64,000 bases of DNA from the NCBI GenBank assembly GCA_947311845.1, contig CAMZMU010000040.1, positions 61,873,901 to 61,937,900 on the forward strand, read 5' to 3'. A program made the translations under genes and the position numbers. The notes beneath the pieces were generated by a model. That model was given only the letters and a program-made list of their open reading frames with translations. It did no database searches and was not told the origin of the DNA. Positions 58,160-64,000 of this stretch are shown one piece after another; within the stretch, counting starts at the first letter, position 1, and the number at the start of each line of letters is the position of its first letter. Origin of the DNA: Poa pratensis (Eukaryota; Streptophyta; Magnoliopsida; Poales; Poaceae).

Positions 58160-59401
58160 CTTTCCATAAAATTATTTTTGCAGTACCATTTGTCCTGAAC
58201 GTATACATAATGTTCCTCTAATTTGTCCTACTTCAATTTTCAAAGAAAAGGTTTTGCTGAAGTGCTTAATTTTGGTCCGCTTCACTTATTATGAGAGATG
58301 ATTTTTTGTATCGGGAAATGGTACATTGTTAGATTACAAAGAAACAAGCCAGATTCGAGACATCACTATACCATGAGGTCACTTCTTTTCACAATCGTCG
58401 TCATCCCAAGGAGGGAACCTTTTCTTATTTTTTATTCTTCATACCTCTACTTCTTTAGGCCAGGAACCACATTTGCTTTCATGTATTTTCCTTGCATTTA
58501 TGAACATGAAGATCACAGCTAATGCTCGGGACATACCGTCGAGGGTTTTTTATATCTGATGCCCCACAAAATATTCCGAACTAACGAAATATTTGTGGGT
58601 ATTCTATATATCTACATACTGAATTGTGCTGCTGTGGAGTATTGAAACAACAAATGTATTATCTTAATTCTGTATGCATCAATCCAATTAGGCACTTTTA
58701 AGAAGTTTATATCTCTCCCTGCGTCATTTCTATTTTGCATTTCTGTTTTTCTGGTTTATATTTTATTTTACTTCTATTCTTTAGGTGCAGGTCTATTCTA
58801 AAGGAAAACGATGTTGGACGAGCTGTGGGGTGCCTCTTAGGAGTGGTCTCCTTCACTTCTCACACCCTCGCTGGAAGAGCCACGCAGCAGCACAGCGTTT
58901 TGGCTCAGGTGAGCTTCTTTTCATTTGAGATATTTCTTCTCCTCTCTTTCCATTTTTGATTTTCTTACATTGTTTTGCATACAGGGTAAGTGAGATTTGG
59001 CTTTGTTGCAATTTCAGGGGCTTATTTTGACCGTGTTGACAAGAAGATGTAGATCAGGAAGGATGTAGAGCAGCCGGCAGCGGTTGTGATCATTGGCATG
59101 GTACTAAGACAGTTGTAGACCGAATCATGCATGGTACTAAGCCACTTTCTCATGTTCTATAGACAACCTGTTCTAGCTAAAGTGCATACTTGCAAGATAC
59201 TATGGACTGAGAAAGGGTTCAACTCAACTAAACACTTTGTTGGCCTTTCTGCCTGACTCGAAAGTACTATTTTGAACATTGTGAGTCTATTATATGAAAA
59301 TGTGACTCCGGAGATTTGTAATGATGAGATTTTAACATTGTTGTTGCTGTTAAAATTTAAACAAGATGTATGGTCTACCTCAGTTATACAAATGACTACT
59401 T
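58160..59401. other. No recognised gene; one exon-like block
   Basis: 58786-58908 (after GGTGCAG, before GTGAGC) looks like an internal exon: open, GC-richer, with good splice sites, encoding SILKENDVGRAVGCLLGVVS-type sequence. Nothing else supports a gene. It may be a captured fragment in the candidate Helitron. Confidence 0.25.
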
Positions 59402-59688
59402 ACATGTTAATTATTGTATCTGTGAAAAATATCCAGGTCAATGATTTTTTGAAGTATACATTCATATGATATTTCCCTGTAATTGTATCTACGCAGAATT
59501 CCTATTTCCTTGATTTATTTTCTGCACATATCAATTCATTTTTACAGGTTAAATATTGAATTTGTGAAAAATATCTAGGTCGATGGTTTTTAGAGTATAC
59601 ATTCATATGCTATTTTCATGTGATTGTGTCTTATGGAAAATTCTATATTTCCTTGGTTTATTTTGTGTACATATCAATGCAACGGGCG
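59402..59688. repeat. Tandem duplication near the Helitron 3' end (about 142-bp unit)
   Basis: Two diverged copies sharing TTGTGAAAAATAT, AGTATACATTCATATG, ATTTCCTTG and ACATATCAAT in order. The second copy runs into the terminal hairpin. Confidence 0.8.
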
Positions 59689-59717
59689 CGGCGTGACGCC
59701 GCGCGAAATTCCACTAG
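59686..59717 (+). other. Helitron-type 3' terminus
   Basis: Perfect GC-rich hairpin (8-bp stem, TGA loop), 9-base spacer, CTAG, then T. This is the termination signal for rolling-circle transposition. Confidence 0.7.
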
Positions 59718-60401
59718 TACTTATTATATGGTCAGTCTCGATGCCCAGTTGTCCACTACGGGCCTCTAACTCAAAGGAATTACACGAGAATACTGAAGGA
59801 CTGAATTTGTTAGCATTTTTTCTCCTATGATTAGAAAACGTAGAAATAGAAAACATAGAAATTTCCCATGGCCTACTTTGCATGCCTTTGGAGAGAAACT
59901 TTTGTATTGAGTCAACCTGTTGATCTTGTTTCCCTTATTTCAGTAACAACCATTGCAGATTTATTTGTCAAAGCATTAGTAAGTTCTGAACATCGTGAGA
60001 ACCATTAGATCACCCAGGTTCTGGGCCATTAATGTTTGGTTCTCCGTATGCTTCCGCCTGAAGCTCAATCTACCCAAAAAAAAAAACAGCCCAGGGGATG
60101 GACCTAGCGAGCTATGGGAGTGTGAAATCTAAGGCAGTGCAAATTTTTTCCATCAACATCAGCACTAGTAGATTATAGACCACATACATCACTTTTGTAC
60201 ATACACACAACGCGTACTGAGGAACATAGTCAATGTGATTGTTAGAGACTATTTTTTTGTTTCTACCGGGGGTTATGGGCGCACGGAAAGTGTGCCTTTT
60301 ACGACTGAAAATCCAATAACTTTACAAGATATTTTCAAGCAATTTGTTATCTGCAAATTTGATCTTCTGAATTTTGCATGCACATACAGAACTGCCATTT
60401 C
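59718..60401. other. Unique spacer
   Basis: No gene recognised. An A10 run lies at about 60077-60086. Confidence 0.4.
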
Positions 60402-60613
60402 AAGGAGAGAAGAGCATATTACGACCTCGAACTTCAGACCTAGTTTAGTTTACAACCCTCATTTCCAAAACCAGTTAGAACACAACCTCCAACTATGGAA
60501 ACGATTTACTTTACACTCCTGGGATGATTCAAAGGTGGTTTTGAATTTCAGGGTTGTAACTTAAACTTCATGATAAGTTCAAAGTTGTAATATGCACTTC
60601 ATCTCTTGTCCTC
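60402..60613. mobile_element. Fold-back MITE of about 212 bp
   Basis: Nearly the whole sequence folds on itself: AAGAGCATATTACGACCTCGAACTTC pairs with the complement of GAAGTGCATATTACAACTTTGAACTT, and GTTTACAACCCTCATTTCC (60448) with the complement of GAATTTCAGGGTTGTAAC. Boundaries are approximate and no target duplication was resolved. Non-coding. Confidence 0.6.
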
Positions 60614-61408
60614 TTATGTTCTCAGGAAGACGATTGAGTAGTAAGTTTTCATCTACTTGTAAGGTCGACTATGCTAAATAAAATGGCCGCGTACAAGCGC
60701 CAGCATTGCTCAACAAGGAGAGCCAGTCCAGAGCATGCGTGCAGTTTTCTGCAACCTGTGCCGTTCTCCTCTGCATTTTGCCTATATAAGTTACTCATAA
60801 TTAGTGGCACATAGGTGATGACTATTCTCCTCAGGTTAAGGCAAGGCAAGTTTTCCACAATTCCACATAACCAAAGATCGATCGTGTTGATCTGCATGCT
60901 GTTATTATCGGTTATTGGAGCAGCATCACTCACACACACAGTGGAGGAGCTACCTTAGAGGTTGTGTAGTCTGCTGACTACACAATCTTTTGGAAAATAC
61001 AAGTAAAACATTATGTGAATAATAATAAAAATATTATAAATACATGCATTTGACTACACAAATTCATATTGACTATACAGAGGTGAAATTCTGGCTCCGC
61101 CACTGCACACACGCCCACGTGAATGGAGCGTTCTCGCAACCATGGCGGTGACGGACCAGCTGGGATGAACCTACAGTCTACCATGGGCGTAGAAATGTAC
61201 ACCCAATTTTTGTTGTAAAAACTTTTATAGCATGTGTAGGTCGCATTTTCTCGTCTAAGTCGAGCTCAAACCTCGAATTAGAAAAGAGCAGGGTCTGACA
61301 AAAAGCCCATATAGTGACCATGTTACATGCGTCCCAACTGGACGAGAACAACGAGACCAACCCATCGAAGTAACAACCAGTGTATGCTCAAAAAGCGGGA
61401 GCAACTAG
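60614..61408. other. Unique spacer
   Basis: No gene supported. Confidence 0.4.
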
Positions 61409-62400
61409 GGGCCTGTTTGGTAGGCTGCATGCCTTTCTCACCTGCGACGGGGCAGGCTCTGGAGGACAGTGCTGAGTAGAGCCACCCCTAAAACCATGTT
61501 GTGCTTGTTGTTTGGTTGCCCGCATCGCATCGGTTGGGCAAACAACTCCTTTTTGTTTGGTTACATGCAGCTTTTGATTAGCCTCACCTAATTTCACATG
61601 GGTGAAGTTACCACCTACTGGTTACATCTTACATGCATCTGTACAAGGAGACGCCATGGCGGCGGCGGAGATGGACGACGACAACACGACATGACGGCGG
61701 CGAAGCTCGACGGGAGACGCCATGACGACAACAGAGCTGGACGGTGACGAAACCGCATGACGGCGGCGGAGCTCGACGGGACACGACATGGCAGCGGCGG
61801 AGCTTGGCGACGACGACACAGCATGGCAGCGGTAGAGCTCGACGACGACGACGAAGAGAGGAGGTTGAAAAAGACACGTACAACAAGAACAGTCTAAATA
61901 CGCATCTACAATAGCAGATCTATCCATCTACAAGCAACGAAACACAAAACTTACAACACGATAGTTGTGCGGAATGATGAGATACAACGGTCAACTGTGT
62001 GCGACAAGATCTTCAAAATTCGGTCAAAAAAGCTTCCGACAAGAACACGAAATTAGGACTGCACGGTTAACAAAAGTTCGAACTAATCGCGGGAATGGAA
62101 CCGCAGCATCAAAGCGCATCATTTAGGTGTACAACGTTTTTTGATTTGAGCAGTGTATGAAGAATTGGAAGAGGGTAAGTGGAAGAGAGAGTGAGGGGAA
62201 GAACGAGCCTGCATGAGCAGCGCTCCTTTTTGCAGCTGCGGGGCATGGCTCCGTGGAATTGGCCGTTCCTCCAGGGCCTGGCCCGAGGGTGCTTTGAGGA
62301 GCGTGCTATGCAGGCCCAAGAGAAGAAACGAGCAAGCAAACAGGAGGAGGTCGCAGCTGGCGGGCCGGGCCACCCTCGCTGCAGGCTACCAAACGCGCCC
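61409..62400. mobile_element. Non-autonomous Harbinger- or hAT-like element, 992 bp
   Basis: Ends GGGCCTGTTTGGTAGGCTGC and, on the minus strand, GGGCGCGTTTGGTAGCCTGC: 20 bases with two or three differences. TAG lies outside both ends (61406-61408, 62401-62403). GGGCCTGTTTGG ends with a 3-bp duplication fit PIF/Harbinger best, though TAG is not the usual TWA target. The interior holds the tandem repeat at 61650 and no transposase. Confidence 0.6.
61650..61862. repeat. Coding-like tandem repeat (about 33-36 bp, six copies)
   Basis: Copies open ATGRCGGCGGCGGAGCTCGACG or close variants (61655, 61690, 61722, 61757, 61788, 61823). All three minus-strand frames and parts of the plus strand stay open. 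Probably a passenger gene fragment that expanded inside the element. Confidence 0.75.
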
Positions 62401-62403
62401 TAG

Positions 62404-62927
62404 GCCGACCGTCGACCGAGCAAAGTAGCAAATCAGTGACCAACCAAACTATGCTAAAACAAGAGCAGCGAACAGTGCCAAACTCGAGCAGAGGCAAATT
62501 AAACGATGCCAAGAAGGACGATGCACTGCCAGGGACGTAGGTAAGTTGGATATGGAAGAGTCTATCAGCAGAAAGGAGGCGGCCGGCAACGGTGGGGATG
62601 GACATGGAGAGTGCGGTGCCGACCATCACGGTTACAACCGCTTTGCGATTACAAATAGGGGAGCATTTTCAGTTTATGACCTTTATTTGCGTGAAGGCAT
62701 GCGACATTTTTAAGTTTTTCAACCTTTATGTTTCGCAATTTCTTTTTCCTGGTCGACCACGATCTGGACAAACGCGAGCTCACCGCTCGTGGCCGCACGA
62801 TCCGATCCGAGGGCGCGCCCGAACAAGTCAACGCGACCGTTTTCTTCCGTGGGCAGTTCCCCGTGTGCAGACAGCGTTAACACCTGGACTGTTCAAATTT
62901 CGAAAAGCGTGCCACCGCTATCTCATC
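62404..62927. other. Unique spacer; upstream part of a GC-rich region
   Basis: No recognised gene. GC content rises from about 62735. Confidence 0.35.
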
Positions 62928-63150
62928 CATTCCCCTCCCCTCCCCTCGCGAGCTCCTGCACCCGGGCGCTCGCCGGCGATTCACCCACTCGATTCGCCGC
63001 CGTTCTCGAACGCGCCTTCGCCGACCGCGCCGTCGTCCATTCCCCTCCCCTCCCCTCGCGAGCTCCTGTACCCGAGCGCTCGCCGGAGATTCACGAACTC
63101 GATTCGCCGCCGTTCTCGAACGCGCCGTCGCCGAGCGCGCTGTCGCCGAG
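62928..63150. repeat. GC-rich tandem duplication, two 110-bp copies
   Basis: CATTCCCCTCCCCTCCCCTC at 62928 recurs exactly 110 bases later at 63038; both are followed by GCGAGCTCCTG, CGCTCGCCGG, CACTCGATTCGCCGCCG-type sequence and CTCGAACGCGCC. After the second copy, CGCCGAGCGCGC/CGCCGACCGCGC is itself repeated three times (to about 63175). It may be the first exon or leader of an unidentified gene; 63182-63440 stays GC-rich and then passes GCAG|GTTAG into intron-like sequence. Confidence 0.8.
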
Positions 63151-63524
63151 CGCGCCTTCGCCGACCGCGCCGTCGTCCGCGGGGGGTGGTTTCGTTGGAG
63201 TGGAGGGAAGAGAGGGGCGGCGCCATCGTCGTGGTAGGGTGTGTTTTCACCGGCGACTGCAGATCCTTTCGGCGGTGTTTTGTTTTTGTTACATCTATTG
63301 CTTCTATGTTCTTCCCTTCGAGCAGATCTGGTCGCAAGCCAAGTAACTCTTCCGATTTTGTTTTGCAGATTTTGGGTTTCACGACGGCGACGAGCTGATT
63401 TTTGCTTCGTGGAAGGATTTCAGGGGACGATACTTGCAGGTTAGTTGTGCTTTGATATAATCTTTTCACGTAGCATCTCTAGTATATGATTTTCTGTGTG
63501 TTGTTTGTATTTTTTTTTGGGGTA

Positions 63525-63875
63525 GTCACAAGCATGATACTAAACCTGAAGTAGTACATGTTCTAGATGTAAGTTATTTTTTGTGTGCAAATTTTTTTAA
63601 AGCATGGCAGTGGTGTAGGTGTAGGTGTAGGGGATAACTGCTGCTGTTGGGGTGCTATAATGATGCAAATGTAATGTTATCTAGTAGTTACAAGTTTTTT
63701 TTGGAACTAAACTTTGCAGTAGCCTATGTCCTAGGTGTAACCTTTTTTTCTGTCCGCAAAATCATTTTTAAGCATGACAGTTGTGTAGATGTAGGGGGGA
63801 TAACTGCTGTTGTTTTTGGCTGCTATAATGGTGCTGATAGCCGTGATAGTGGTGCAAATCCTTTTTAAGCTTGAT
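63525..63875. repeat. Degenerate tandem repeat (about 160-175 bp unit)
   Basis: Two full copies and a partial third share, in order, TAGT(C/T)ACAAG, ACTAAAC, AGTAG, CTAG(A/G)TGTAA, GTGTAGATGTAGG and GGATAACTGCTG. The sequence after 63900 is G/T-rich with long G runs to the window end. Confidence 0.7.
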
Positions 63876-64000
63876 AGTGGTGTAGATGTAGACATGATCC
63901 CGTTTTTTGTTTTTTTGGGGGGGTGGGGGGGTGGGGGGTGGTGATAAATGGTGCTGATAGTAGTGTAGAATGTAAGCTTTTTTTTGCGCCCTCTTTTTGT

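Larger units (their letters stand above)
41406..59717 (+). mobile_element. Candidate Helitron carrying gene fragments, split by later insertions
   Basis: The right end is convincing: perfect 8-bp stem GCGCGGCG / CGCCGCGC with loop TGA (59686-59704), nine bases, then CTAG (59714-59717) followed by T, the canonical Helitron 3' terminus. The left end is less certain; TATATATTACTAACTATATA near 41406, just after an A, resembles grass Helitron 5' ends (TCTATACTA type) and is followed by GC-rich exon-like sequence. If correct, about 7.2 kb of Helitron remains after removing the 42658-53730 retrotransposon. No Rep/helicase gene is present, so it would be non-autonomous. The 5' boundary is inference. 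Confidence 0.45.

Noticed and set aside
63525..63875. Regularly spaced repeats as a CRISPR-like array
   Set aside because: Units are degenerate, 160-175 bases long and contiguous, in a plant nuclear context; no short identical repeats with unique spacers.

Overview
The window is nuclear DNA of a grass of the wheat group (Triticeae: wheat, Aegilops or a near relative). The reasons are the large nested transposons, LTRs opening TGATACGTCTC, a tRNA-Asp primer site, a CACTA element opening CACTAGTGGAAAC, a Stowaway MITE, and GC-rich plant exons with GT-AG introns. Almost all of it is transposon. Ordinary host genes are few: a BRH1-type RING-H2 protein (3.9-4.4 kb) and an alpha-expansin (29.3-30.3 kb). 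A steroid-dehydrogenase-like exon fragment lies near 42 kb.

Layout. 1-709: reverse-oriented LTR running off the left edge. 0.7-8.4 kb: old remnants, the RING-H2 gene, a 156-bp tandem duplication, an AT-rich degenerate tandem array and an 0.8-kb Mutator-like element. 8395-28225: one CACTA element (3-bp ATT duplication) with a TNP2 transposase gene, two minus-strand accessory ORFs and an intron-rich gene ending in a Ulp1-like cysteine protease. A 6.9-kb non-autonomous LTR element (11804-18707) sits inside the transposase gene. 28.2-33.1 kb: Stowaway MITE, expansin, LINE pieces. 33096-41314: Harbinger-like element split by a second, very young non-autonomous LTR element (33713-40348). About 41.4-59.7 kb: a candidate Helitron with a good 3' end (hairpin plus CTAG), carrying the dehydrogenase fragment and split by an 11-kb gag-only Gypsy element with 4.4-kb LTRs (42658-53730) and by a TA-tract-bounded inverted-repeat element (56290-58114). 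60-64 kb: a fold-back MITE, a small Harbinger-like element with a coding-like tandem repeat, and GC-rich tandemly duplicated sequence.

How the parts relate. Neither TGATACGTCTC LTR element nor the gag-only element encodes reverse transcriptase or integrase, so all three must have moved with proteins from relatives elsewhere. The two TGATACGTCTC elements share LTR type, primer site, 3' non-coding backbone and a pair of purine-rich hairpins, but carry unrelated ORFs. One hairpin shows a compensatory base change.

Caution. Nearly every reading frame that can be checked against a known family (RING-H2, TNP2, Ulp1 gene, accessory ORF, expansin) is broken by single missing bases, mostly in short homopolymers, with hardly any in-frame stop. 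This looks more like residual sequencing error than true gene death, so 'pseudogene' calls resting only on frameshifts are provisional. Family assignments come from sequence recognition; no database search was run.
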